Origin: JAJACP01 sp964350245
GTDB taxonomy: Bacteria > Chlamydiota > Chlamydiia > Chlamydiales > JAAKFR01
Length of the DNA stretch: 51,355 bases
NCBI GenBank assembly: GCA_964350245.1
Contig: CAYGJC010000013.1
Coordinates: 1-51,355 of the forward strand
Reading direction: 5' to 3'
The notes below the pieces were generated by a model. That model saw only the letters and a program-made list of their open reading frames with translations. It was not told where the DNA came from and ran no database searches. This document shows, one piece after another, positions 32,434-41,126 of the stretch (the first letter of the stretch is position 1; the number at the start of each line of letters is the position of its first letter). A program made the position numbers and the translations under genes.

Positions 32434-33477
32434 GCGGGCAGAACCACCAAAACGGTGTACACCCTCAAGCTGCCACCTGGGCGCCTCTTCCATCGTTGCC
32501 ACTTCGAGATCAGGAATCAGCGGCATTCCCTTAGGACCCAAAAGGCAATTCCCTACATAGAGGCAAAAGCGGTGTGCCAGCCCTTCTTTGAGAAAAGCGG
32601 CATGTAAATGCGATCCTCCTTCCACCAAAAGCTGCATGACAGAGCGTTTACCCAATTCATCCAAAACAGTCTCCAAAGTGATTTTTGCGAGTCGAATGAC
32701 TTCAACGCCCTCTTTCACCCAGTCTTGACTGGTGGTAAAAACAAGGGTCGGCGCCAGACTCGGATCAAAAAGAGGACCCTCGGGAGGCACGCCCCCCTCT
32801 GAATCGATGACAACTCGAAGTGGTTGCTGTGCATCCATGGTGCGCACGGTCAACTGGGGATGATCGAGGCGAGCTGTTTTAGAACCAATCAAAATGGCCT
32901 GAGACTGAGCGCGCAGTTGATGCGCATCATGACGCGCCTCTTCAGAGGAGATCCACTTGGAAGTGCCATCGGCAGCTGCCGTGCGTCCATCAAGGCTCAT
33001 AGCGGCTTTCAAAACGCAAAAGGGACGATGCGTGCGGCGATGGTGTAAATAAGGCTCCAAAGAAAGGCACGCCTCCTCCTCTGCCACTCCAACGATCACC
33101 TGAATTCCAGCCTCTTTTAGTGCTTGAACTCCAGTACCGGCAACCTGCGGATCGGGATCAAGAAAAGGAATCACAACTTTTTGAACACCGCTTTTAATCA
33201 ATGCAAGGGCGCAAGGGGGGGTGCGTCCTTGATGAGAGCACGGCTCTAAACTCACATAGGCAGTCGCCCCTTTAGCAAGCGGCCCGGCTCTTTCCAAGGC
33301 CACAGCCTCAGCGTGAGGATGACCGGGCGCGATGTGATATCCCTCACCTAAAATCTCTCCCTCTTTGACAAGCACACAGCCGACCCAAGGGTTAGGAGGA
33401 GCCGTGATCCGCCCCTTTTCTCCCAGGCGAATCGCATAACGCATAAAAAACAGTTGTTGTTCCTTGGTCTCTTCCAT
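32410..33477 (-). CDS. ribD: RibD, bifunctional pyrimidine deaminase/reductase
   Basis: 355 aa. N-terminal deaminase with zinc motifs HAEAVAL and PCSHQGRTPPC, preceded by PPNPWVGCVLV; C-terminal reductase with KAAMSLDGRTAAADGTSKWI and LLVEGGSHLHAAFL. Catalyses steps two and three of riboflavin synthesis. The ATG at 33477 is taken because homology begins just after it and GGAAG lies upstream. It is divergent from serS across 31 bases, as in Chlamydia. The 3' end overlaps the exported unknown protein by 24 bases. Confidence 0.95.
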   Translation of the reverse strand: MEETKEQQLFFMRYAIRLGEKGRITAPPNPWVGCVLVKEGEILGEGYHIAPGHPHAEAVALERAGPLAKGATAYVSLEPCSHQGRTPPCALALIKSGVQKVVIPFLDPDPQVAGTGVQALKEAGIQVIVGVAEEEACLSLEPYLHHRRTHRPFCVLKAAMSLDGRTAAADGTSKWISSEEARHDAHQLRAQSQAILIGSKTARLDHPQLTVRTMDAQQPLRVVIDSEGGVPPEGPLFDPSLAPTLVFTTSQDWVKEGVEVIRLAKITLETVLDELGKRSVMQLLVEGGSHLHAAFLKEGLAHRFCLYVGNCLLGPKGMPLIPDLEVATMEEAPRWQLEGVHRFGGSARLDFRPNS

Positions 33478-33508
33478 ATACTTCCGGCATAAAATATTAG
33501 GTAGAAAC

Positions 33509-34777
33509 ATGCTCGATATCAAGTTAATTCGGAAAGATAAAGAAAAAATAGAAGCCAAGCTCAAGACCAAAGAGCCGGATAGCGACCTAAGTCGTGTTCT
33601 AGAACTAGATGATCAAAAAAGAGAGACGATCACAGAAGCGGAGCACTTGAAAGCAGAGCGCAATGAAAAATCCAAGCTGGTCGGCGAGAAAAAGCGGAAA
33701 GGCGAGTCTGCCGAGGATCTGATGCAAGAGGTGCGTCATATTGGAGAGAAAATCACGGCCTTGGACCACCTCCTTACCGAGCTAGAAGCAGAATTTATCG
33801 ATACCCTCTCTAGACTTCCCAATATTCCGATGGATGACGTTCGTGTCTCCCAAGACAAAGAAGAGAATGAAGTGATCAAAATGGTGGGCACAAAACCGAC
33901 ATTCTCTTTTGAGCCCAAACACCACCTGGAACTCAACGAATCCCTTCAACTCCTAGATTTCCATAAAACGGCCAAGACAAGCGGCGCAGGGTGGCCTGCT
34001 TATCGCGGAATGGGCGCTCGTCTCGAGTGGGCCCTTCTCAACTATATGATTGATATTCAATTGCTCAATGGATTTGAGTTTTGGCTTCCTCCGCTTTTAG
34101 TTAAGCCGCCAATGATGTTTGGCTCGGGACAGATGCCCAAGTTTGAGGGACAGTTCTATGAGGTGAGAGACGATGAAAATACACTCTACCTCATTCCGAC
34201 AGCAGAAGTGGTGCTCAACGGTCTTCACTCTGATGAAATCATACCAGAAGAGCAACTCCCCCTGAAATATACCGCCTTCACACCCTGTTTTCGGCGGGAG
34301 GCAGGCGCTGCCGGGGCACAGGAACGTGGTCTCATCCGCACCCACCAGTTCAATAAAGTGGAAATGTTTTGTTTCACAAAGCCGGAGCAAAGTGAGCAGA
34401 TGATGGAGCAGATGCTCGGTGTTGCGGAAGAGATTCTACAGGGATTGGGCATTCACTATCGGCTGACGAAACTGGTAACAGGCGATATGTCCTTTCCCGC
34501 TGCTAAAACGATCGATATTGAGGCCTGGCTGCCGGGACAAAACCGTTACTATGAAGTCTCATCGATCTCAAATTGCACCGACTACCAAGCGCGCAGATCC
34601 CAGATTCGGTTCAAATCTGGAAACGATAAGCCCGCATTCGTGCACACATTGAACGGATCGGGTTTAGCCACATCCCGCCTTTTTGTCGCCCTTTTGGAAA
34701 ACAACCAAAACGCAGATGGCTCGGTCACGCTGCCTCCTGTGTTAGCCGAAAAACTGGGCGTACACGAATTGCGTTAA
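33509..34777 (+). CDS. serS: Seryl-tRNA synthetase
   Basis: 422 aa class II synthetase. An N-terminal antiparallel coiled-coil arm binds the tRNA (about residues 25–110, EHLKAERNEKSKLVGEKKRK). Motif 2 is FRREAGAAGAQERGLIRTHQ and motif 3 is NGSGLATSRLFVALLEN. The TAEV/PTAEVVL serine-site segment and the YYEVSSISNCTDYQARR loop are intact. The ATG at 33509 follows AGGTAG; the long frame from 33464 overlaps ribD. It converges on the autotransporter gene with a 4-base overlap. Confidence 0.96.
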   Translation: MLDIKLIRKDKEKIEAKLKTKEPDSDLSRVLELDDQKRETITEAEHLKAERNEKSKLVGEKKRKGESAEDLMQEVRHIGEKITALDHLLTELEAEFIDTLSRLPNIPMDDVRVSQDKEENEVIKMVGTKPTFSFEPKHHLELNESLQLLDFHKTAKTSGAGWPAYRGMGARLEWALLNYMIDIQLLNGFEFWLPPLLVKPPMMFGSGQMPKFEGQFYEVRDDENTLYLIPTAEVVLNGLHSDEIIPEEQLPLKYTAFTPCFRREAGAAGAQERGLIRTHQFNKVEMFCFTKPEQSEQMMEQMLGVAEEILQGLGIHYRLTKLVTGDMSFPAAKTIDIEAWLPGQNRYYEVSSISNCTDYQARRSQIRFKSGNDKPAFVHTLNGSGLATSRLFVALLENNQNADGSVTLPPVLAEKLGVHELR

Positions 34778-36525
34778 AAACTGTATCCGACTCCCACTTC
34801 GCCGAGATAGCGGTGGCTACTTTGTGAATCGAAGCTCGCTTCGAAATTCCCGAATAGATCAAAGCAATTGCAGCAGATCTCTGTACGGAATCCAATTAGG
34901 AAAGCAGCCAAATTTTCAGGCCCCCCTTGATTGAAGCTCAACGGTTGCCCGAGGAGCTCACCATTGACGCGGCAGCCACCAACTTGATAACGGCCCAAAA
35001 CCCCAATGTAAGGCTCTAAATCCCAGCAGCAACTCAGCACATAGGGAACCGCAGCTTCAAAACGAGTGGTGATCAGATCGACAGTTCTGTTTCTAACTGT
35101 GAGATTGGTGAGTGAACCCGATTCGGTGTAACAGCCAAAAAAGCCTCCCGCATAACGTAGGGTACCACTCAAAACAGGATGGCACCACCATCTGTCAAAA
35201 GCATGCACCAGCGTGATCTCCGGCGAGATGAAGAAGGCGTCGCTATTGACGTGTGCCTTTTCAACCCCATTTGGAACCAGGTTATTTTGCACATAGCGGC
35301 TGTTGTCCCAATCAAGATAACCCAAAGCAAGCGCCAATCCAAAATACGTGTTGTTCATACACCCTTCATACGTGGCTCCTACAACATAGTTATGCAAACA
35401 GGCCTCTTGAGTCGTCTGTTTGACAGTCGCTTGGCCAAACGTAGCGCCTCCAAAAAACCCGACATATCCGGGACCAAACTGAAGCGAGTCTCCAATTAAA
35501 AAACCGCCTTGCCCGTTTTCGTAAGCAACAGTCCGACTAAGCTCACTGCGACAGCGAGAACTTCCTATTCCTTGGATCCACACCCCACATCCACACGGGT
35601 CGCAGCACCCTCCTAACCGATGGCGATAAATACCATTGAGTACCGTATCAGAAAAATCGGCAAGCACATCTGTCTGCATCGCAAAACCTGTGGGATCAAT
35701 GACTCCTACCACTGCACCTACCTGCACAAAGGGAGCCGAGATGGCAAGCGTGCTGTAGCTACCACTACCCAAAGTAAGGGCCAGATTGAGACCTGTTTCC
35801 ACACCCAAAGCAAGAGGATTGACTGTTGTCACGGCCCCTTGGATATTTGATCCCTTTAGAAGATTCATGGTTGGGTTAAGCCCTCCCCACGTAATTGCAG
35901 CTGCCTGGGCACTACGAATGGTACCTGAGTTTGTAAGAAGGGTGTCATCAGAGGAACCGGCCACTTGGACTCCAACTGAGCCTGTTCCATTGGCACTGAT
36001 CACGCCGGAGTTGGTCACAACAGCACCGGGTTCATCAAGTAAAATGCCGTGAGCTGTGTTTGCTTGTGTGAAAATGGAGCCTGAATTGAAGAGCGTAAAA
36101 CGGGAACCTGTAGAATAGACTCCATTTGAGTTATCGCCAACAGTGGAGAGGGTGCCCCAATTGGTGACTGTGGTGAGCAGGACCTCAGCCCTTAAAGCAT
36201 CTGAACCTGTCCCTTCGGTTGCGATAGAGCCTGCATTAAAGATCTGAGCTCTAATGCCTGTGGTTTGAATGCCAAAGGCCGTGTTACCCGTGGTTGAAAT
36301 GGAGCCGGAGTTACGTGTGATCTGATCAGCCCCCAGCATCATGACAATGGCAGTTGTACTCGTTGCTAAGCTCCCTCCTTCTTGTACAACCGCTTCATCT
36401 CCAGCCCCAGCAAGCGTAATGGGTGTGGTAGCCATCTCCCCTTTTTTAATCAGATATTCAAACCCAAAGGTAGGCGTAACAAAAAGAAAAAAAAGAGAAA
36501 CAATCTGAATACTTTTAGAAAGCAT
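34774..36525 (-). CDS. Cys-rich autotransporter-like outer-membrane protein 2
   Basis: 583 aa from the ATG at 36525. Signal peptide (LSKSIQIVSLFFLFVTPTFG), then a passenger of about 260 residues made of roughly 27-residue β-helix repeats of the form N-x-G-x-I-x-T-x-G (RNSGSISTTGNTAFGI, TNSGVISANGTGSVGV). A Cys cluster GGCCDPCGCGVWIQGIGSS starts the C-terminal β-barrel domain, which ends in the aromatic GVGYSF typical of outer-membrane barrels. Many further Cys residues occur in the barrel. It lacks the GGAI/FxxN repeats of chlamydial Pmp proteins, so it is a different autotransporter type. It is paralogous to the gene just upstream and overlaps it by 11 bases. Confidence 0.75.
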   Translation of the reverse strand: MLSKSIQIVSLFFLFVTPTFGFEYLIKKGEMATTPITLAGAGDEAVVQEGGSLATSTTAIVMMLGADQITRNSGSISTTGNTAFGIQTTGIRAQIFNAGSIATEGTGSDALRAEVLLTTVTNWGTLSTVGDNSNGVYSTGSRFTLFNSGSIFTQANTAHGILLDEPGAVVTNSGVISANGTGSVGVQVAGSSDDTLLTNSGTIRSAQAAAITWGGLNPTMNLLKGSNIQGAVTTVNPLALGVETGLNLALTLGSGSYSTLAISAPFVQVGAVVGVIDPTGFAMQTDVLADFSDTVLNGIYRHRLGGCCDPCGCGVWIQGIGSSRCRSELSRTVAYENGQGGFLIGDSLQFGPGYVGFFGGATFGQATVKQTTQEACLHNYVVGATYEGCMNNTYFGLALALGYLDWDNSRYVQNNLVPNGVEKAHVNSDAFFISPEITLVHAFDRWWCHPVLSGTLRYAGGFFGCYTESGSLTNLTVRNRTVDLITTRFEAAVPYVLSCCWDLEPYIGVLGRYQVGGCRVNGELLGQPLSFNQGGPENLAAFLIGFRTEICCNCFDLFGNFEASFDSQSSHRYLGEVGVGYSF

Positions 36526-38338
36526 AGCCGATTCCTCCCTCGCCAAGGAAGCGTGTGCTACTTTGGGTATCAAAGCTCGCTTCTATATTCACAAAAAGAT
36601 CAAAACAGACGCAGCTCACTGAAGAGCGAAATCCAATTAAAAAGGCGGCTAAGTTCTCAGCTCCCGGCTGATCAAAACGTAAAGACTCACCCAGCAGGCT
36701 ACCATTGACCTCGCATCCACCGACTTGGTAACGACCCAAAAGACCCATATAAGGTTCTAAATCCCAAAAGCATGTGCAAGAGTAAGGAACCGCTGCTTCA
36801 AAACGGGTGGTGATCAGATCCACCTCTCTGCTTCTGACCGAAAGATTCGTTAGGGAACCCGACTCGGTGTAATCTCCAAAAAAAGCCCCCGCATATCTCA
36901 AAGTGAGACTCAAGACCGGCTGACACCACCAGCCATTAAACACGTGCGCCAGAGTGATCTCCGGAGAGACAAAAAAAGCGTCTAAATCTACGTGCGCTCT
37001 ATCTACTCCTCCAGGGGCCAGATTATTCTGCACATAGCGACTACTCTGCCAATCGAGGTAACCCAAAGCAAGTGCCATCCCGATATAGGTGTTGCACAGA
37101 AGTGTTTCATAGGTAAAGCCGGCTACATAGTTATTTAAGTCAATTTTTTGTGTGTGCATGTTCACCGTTGCTTGGCCGTATGTTGCCCCAAGAAAAAAGC
37201 CGGCATACCCCGCACAAAGAGGAGCAGAACTTCCAAAAAGAACACCTCCTTGCCCATTATCGTAGGCAACACTATCCGAGAGTTCACCACGATGACGCGT
37301 GCTGCCGATTCCCTGAATCCAAACCCCACATCCACACGGATCACAACAGCCTCCCAATCGATGCCGATAAATGCTCCCGAGGACAGCATCTGAAAAATCA
37401 GCCACTACATCTGTCTGCAACGCCAGTCCTGTGGGATCAATCACACCTACAACAGCACCGACCTGTACGGAGGGAGCCGAGATGGCAACAGAGCCGTAAC
37501 TACCCGAATTCAAAGTCAAGGCTAAGTTGAGTCCCGTTTCCACTCCGAGATTAAGAGGATTCCCCACTTCAATCAAACCCTGAAGATTGGAGCCTTTAAG
37601 TAGATTTAGGGTAGGATTCGTGCCTTGCATGGTAATGGCTGCGGCAGTTCCTTGAATGGTTCCCGAGTTAGCCAGAACCAAGTCTGTGGCATTTACACTC
37701 CCTTCTATCCCAAACGATCCGGTTCCGGTAGCTGTAATCACGCCTGTATTACGGACACTAATGCCGGAGCCATCGATAGAAACGCCATCACTGGTCATTC
37801 CTATTGTTGAGACAAGGCCCGCATTTAAAACGCTTGCCCCTGCAAGATTAACTAAAATGGCATCCGCATTATCACCCGTAGTGGAAACAACACCTGTATT
37901 TGTCACCAACGTATTGGTACCATCACTTCTCAAGCCCGCCGAAAAATCACCTGTTGTGAGAATAGAGCCAAAATTTTCAAGTCTTGCATTGGCTCCTCCC
38001 ACGCTCAAACCAAATGAGGCCGAACCGACAGTCTCAATGAAACCATTGTTTCTAAGTTGAGCATTGAGACCGCTCAAGCTCTGAATCGCATGCGCTCCTA
38101 CACCATCTGTTGAAATCGTTCCTTGATTTTCCGACCGCTGATTATCTCCGTTCATGGCGATGGCTACTGCTGTCGTCATTAAGGTCCCTCTACCTTGCAC
38201 AAGAGCCTGATCTCCATCATCCGGAAGCGTAATAGGAGTCGTTTCCGTCTCTCCACTTTTGACAATAACCGTCACACCATATGCGGGTAAGACCGAGAAA
38301 CCCGCAACCAATATGCAATAGACGAGCCGTTTATACAT
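36515..38338 (-). CDS. Cys-rich autotransporter-like outer-membrane protein 1
   Basis: 607 aa from the ATG at 38338, preceded by GGGGAAG; 61 upstream in-frame residues are not supported. Signal peptide YKRLVYCILVAGFSVLPAYG, β-helix-like passenger (ENQGTISTDGVGAHAI, TNTGVVSTTGDNADAI, RNTGVITATGTGSFGI), then the same GGCCDPCGCGVWIQGIGS junction and a barrel ending GIGYAF. Passenger repeats differ from the paralogue while the barrels are highly similar, as expected for surface proteins under diversifying pressure. The pair is inserted between serS and the VIT-like gene, which are neighbours in Chlamydia (from memory). Confidence 0.77.
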   Translation of the reverse strand: MYKRLVYCILVAGFSVLPAYGVTVIVKSGETETTPITLPDDGDQALVQGRGTLMTTAVAIAMNGDNQRSENQGTISTDGVGAHAIQSLSGLNAQLRNNGFIETVGSASFGLSVGGANARLENFGSILTTGDFSAGLRSDGTNTLVTNTGVVSTTGDNADAILVNLAGASVLNAGLVSTIGMTSDGVSIDGSGISVRNTGVITATGTGSFGIEGSVNATDLVLANSGTIQGTAAAITMQGTNPTLNLLKGSNLQGLIEVGNPLNLGVETGLNLALTLNSGSYGSVAISAPSVQVGAVVGVIDPTGLALQTDVVADFSDAVLGSIYRHRLGGCCDPCGCGVWIQGIGSTRHRGELSDSVAYDNGQGGVLFGSSAPLCAGYAGFFLGATYGQATVNMHTQKIDLNNYVAGFTYETLLCNTYIGMALALGYLDWQSSRYVQNNLAPGGVDRAHVDLDAFFVSPEITLAHVFNGWWCQPVLSLTLRYAGAFFGDYTESGSLTNLSVRSREVDLITTRFEAAVPYSCTCFWDLEPYMGLLGRYQVGGCEVNGSLLGESLRFDQPGAENLAAFLIGFRSSVSCVCFDLFVNIEASFDTQSSTRFLGEGGIGYAF

Positions 38339-38394
38339 CACACTTCCCCATATGAATGGGATACTAGTAAATTTGTTTTTTTGGAAATAAAAGA

Positions 38395-38423
38395 TTGAGA
38401 GCTGCTTGATAAATAGGTATAAA
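38395..38423 (+). promoter_or_regulatory. σ70-type promoter of the VIT-like gene, probably leaderless
   Basis: TTGAGA (38395–38400), a 17-base spacer and TATAAA (38418–38423). The first transcribed base would be about 38430, the same place as the GTG start codon, leaving no room for a ribosome site. Confidence 0.6.
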
Positions 38424-38429
38424 TAGGGT

Positions 38430-39161
38430 GTGGCAAAACATTTTGAAGATAAAGATGCCCTTTCACACGTGATGGGAAAACGGGCCGAAGGGATGCTCTC
38501 CATTTCAGAGACGCACGGCACAGAAATGCCGGGTCACCTTTCGGCTGGAGCCGATGCCGTTCGTGAAACGGCTGTTGTGCTTTTGCTTTTTTGGTTATTC
38601 CTTACCCTTTTGGGAAATTCCGCAAGCGCTCCGCTGATTGCTTTTGCTGGCGCTTGGCTTGCCTGGAAAACAGGACGGAGTGGCTGGCTCGGATGGGCCA
38701 GACTTGAGAGGCTCCATCGGCTCATTGAACAAGAAAAATACGAAATCGAACACCATCGTCCTCAAGAGCGTGAGGAACTTGTCGCCCTTTATCAAGCTAA
38801 AGGGTTTGAAGGCAAATTGTTAGACAACGTAGTTGATGTGTTGATGGCCGACCAAGATCGCCTTCTCAAAGTGATGCTAGAAGAGGAAATGGGACTCACG
38901 CTCCAAGCTTATGAACATCCTCTTAAACAATCACTTGGAGCTGCTATTGGCTCATTTTGTGCCGCTTTAGTCTCTCTAACCGCTTTTTTTCTTTCTCCCT
39001 CTTATGGCATGCTAATTGCATCCTTTCTTTTACTTGCTGGTAGCTCAGTGCTTTCAGCTAAGTACGAAAAGAACCGGGTAATTCCCGCCGTGATCTGGAA
39101 CATCAGTATCGGTGCTCTGGCCTTCGGGGTTGCCTACTTTGTATTTCTTATCATCGTGTGA
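38430..39161 (+). CDS. VIT1/CCC1-like membrane transporter
   Basis: 243 aa. The family pattern is visible from the N-terminus: HFEDKDALSHV, a polar GTEMPGHLSAGADAVRETAV segment that leads into TM1, then a charged cytoplasmic loop with REELVALYQAKGF, and three more hydrophobic helices at the C-terminus (LGAAIGSFCAALVSLTAFFL, YGMLIASFLLLAG, GALAFGVAYFVFLIIV). VIT1/CCC1 proteins move Fe2+/Mn2+ out of the cytosol. The GTG at 38430 is kept because homology begins there. Its stop overlaps the P-type ATPase start, and a metal role for both fits. It occupies the place of C. trachomatis CT728 (from memory). Confidence 0.75.
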   Translation: MAKHFEDKDALSHVMGKRAEGMLSISETHGTEMPGHLSAGADAVRETAVVLLLFWLFLTLLGNSASAPLIAFAGAWLAWKTGRSGWLGWARLERLHRLIEQEKYEIEHHRPQEREELVALYQAKGFEGKLLDNVVDVLMADQDRLLKVMLEEEMGLTLQAYEHPLKQSLGAAIGSFCAALVSLTAFFLSPSYGMLIASFLLLAGSSVLSAKYEKNRVIPAVIWNISIGALAFGVAYFVFLIIV

Positions 39162-41122
39162 ACATGCGTAATCTATTTCCTTCAGCAACTGATGGCATCG
39201 AGCTCTTCGATGAATTCTTTGAATCGGGACTCGAAGAGAGCGTCAGCCCTTTTCTCACTCCTGATACACGGCTGTGGGGAAAAAATGTAGGTCTGAAAAG
39301 CTCTCTTTTTTCAGCTTTTCTCCTCCTCGGTGCTTTTGTGTTCTCGTTCATCCCCGGCCAAAACGCCCTTTCTAATCTGTTTTTGTTGCTTACCTATTTT
39401 TTTGCCGGTATCCCTGCCCTGATTGCCTCCATAGAAGATATTTTCGATCTCGAAATCAATATTGATGTATTGATGACTCTTGCCGCCTTTCTCTCGGTTT
39501 TGATTGGAAGTGGCAGAGAAGGAGGACTGTTGCTTGTTTTATTCTCGTTTTCAGGAGCGCTGGAAACAGCTGTGAGAACAAAAGCTAAAGGAGCCATTAG
39601 CTCTTTGAAAAAGCTCACGCCACAAAAGGCTTTTGTCGTGGAACAAGACGGAACTCTTGTGGAACGTTCTGTACGAGATATCAAACTGGGTACACCAATT
39701 CATGTGAAAGCAGGAGAGGTGGTCCCCCTTGATGGCACGGTCATTGAAGGGAGCTCCTCAGTGAATCTTGTTCATCTGACTGGAGAAAATCTTCCGCTAA
39801 CACGGACTGTGGGGGATACGGTGCCAGCCGGAGGACGCAATTTGGAAGGGGCTCTCACTCTAGAGGTGACTCACACCAGCTCCGACTCCACGCTTGCCCG
39901 CATCATCCAACTCATCACTAAGGCCCAAGAATCCAAGCCCAAATTGCAGCGGTGGCTCGATACGATGAGTAACCGCTATGCAATGACGATCATCTTTTTA
40001 GCTCTTTTGTTTGCACTCAGTTTGCCGTGGTTTTTTCACATGTCCTATATGGGTACAGAAGGATCGATCTACCGCGCCCTGGCCTTTCTCATTGCCGCCT
40101 CCCCTTGTGCATTGATCATTGCCATCCCAATTGCCTACTTGAGTGCGGTTAGCTGCTGTGCTAAGCAAGGCATTCTGCTCAAAGGAGGTGTGATTTTAGA
40201 CTCTTTTGCAAAATGCAAGACAATTGCCATGGACAAAACCGGAACGCTCACAACAGGGGAGCTGAGTTGTTTAGGGATGGATACCGAAGCAGATCCGCAC
40301 CTCTTCCTTTCCATCGCCTACGCTCTAGAACGCTCGGCTGTGCATCCGATTGCCCAAGCTATTACCCTTTATGCAAAAAAAGAGGAAGTGTTGCCCGCCC
40401 CCATTACCGATTTCCGCTCCGTCCCGGGCTACGGCTTAGAAGGAAAATATGGCGAAACTGCCGTGCGCATCGGAAATCCCGAGTGGATTTTGCCAAAAGC
40501 GCCTCAACTTGCTGACTCTGTCCAAAAGATCCAGGAAAAGGGGGAGATCGTGACAATTTTACAAGTAGGCACTGTTTTTGCCCTCTTCCGTTTTCGCGAT
40601 CAGCTCCGTCCAAATATCTCATCTACACTGCAAAAATTAAAAGAGAAGTGGAACATACGTGTCTTGATGCTAACAGGTGACCACGAAGCAAGCGCTCGCC
40701 TGATAGCTAAAGAGGCAGGTCTTTCCGAGTACTATGCCGATCTGCGTCCTGAGGACAAATTAAACTACATCTCCAAAGAGGAAAATCTGGCCATGGTGGG
40801 TGATGGGATCAATGATGCTCCAGCTCTTGCTAGGGCCTCGGTGGGGATCTCGATGGGAAAAGTAGGAAGCCGAACGGCAATTGATGCCTCAGATATTGTG
40901 TTTTTACAAGATAACATCGAACTGCTTGAGTGGCTGGTTAGAAAATCCAACCAAGTGGTGCGCATTGTGAAACAAAATGTCTCTCTCGCTTTAGCCGCGA
41001 TTGTTTTTGCCAGCATGCCCGCTCTGCTCGGATGGATTCCCTTGTGGCTGGCAGTCGTTTTGCATGAGGGGGGAACGGTGGTGGTAGGTCTCAACGCCTT
41101 AAGGCTGCTAAAAAGAGGGTAG
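39158..41122 (+). CDS. Heavy-metal P1B-type ATPase (Zn/Cd-type)
   Basis: 654 aa. Metal-site helix with SPCALIIAIP, phosphorylation site MDKTGTLTTGE (Asp about residue 359), actuator HLTGENLPLTR (a TGE loop), nucleotide-domain ERSAVHPIAQAI with the P1B His-Pro, and GDGINDAPALARA hinge. At least six hydrophobic helices are apparent. The SPC motif suggests Zn2+/Cd2+/Pb2+ or a related divalent metal; there is no N-terminal CxxC metal-binding domain, only an acidic 45-residue leader. The start is a GTG overlapping the VIT-like stop (ATG at 39164 is the alternative). Corresponds to C. trachomatis CT727 (from memory). Confidence 0.92.
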   Translation: MNMRNLFPSATDGIELFDEFFESGLEESVSPFLTPDTRLWGKNVGLKSSLFSAFLLLGAFVFSFIPGQNALSNLFLLLTYFFAGIPALIASIEDIFDLEINIDVLMTLAAFLSVLIGSGREGGLLLVLFSFSGALETAVRTKAKGAISSLKKLTPQKAFVVEQDGTLVERSVRDIKLGTPIHVKAGEVVPLDGTVIEGSSSVNLVHLTGENLPLTRTVGDTVPAGGRNLEGALTLEVTHTSSDSTLARIIQLITKAQESKPKLQRWLDTMSNRYAMTIIFLALLFALSLPWFFHMSYMGTEGSIYRALAFLIAASPCALIIAIPIAYLSAVSCCAKQGILLKGGVILDSFAKCKTIAMDKTGTLTTGELSCLGMDTEADPHLFLSIAYALERSAVHPIAQAITLYAKKEEVLPAPITDFRSVPGYGLEGKYGETAVRIGNPEWILPKAPQLADSVQKIQEKGEIVTILQVGTVFALFRFRDQLRPNISSTLQKLKEKWNIRVLMLTGDHEASARLIAKEAGLSEYYADLRPEDKLNYISKEENLAMVGDGINDAPALARASVGISMGKVGSRTAIDASDIVFLQDNIELLEWLVRKSNQVVRIVKQNVSLALAAIVFASMPALLGWIPLWLAVVLHEGGTVVVGLNALRLLKRG

Positions 41123-41126
41123 AGCG

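Noticed and set aside
34774..38338. Classical chlamydial Pmp adhesins
   Set aside because: The GGAI and FxxN repeat motifs are absent; the passenger repeats are of a different type.
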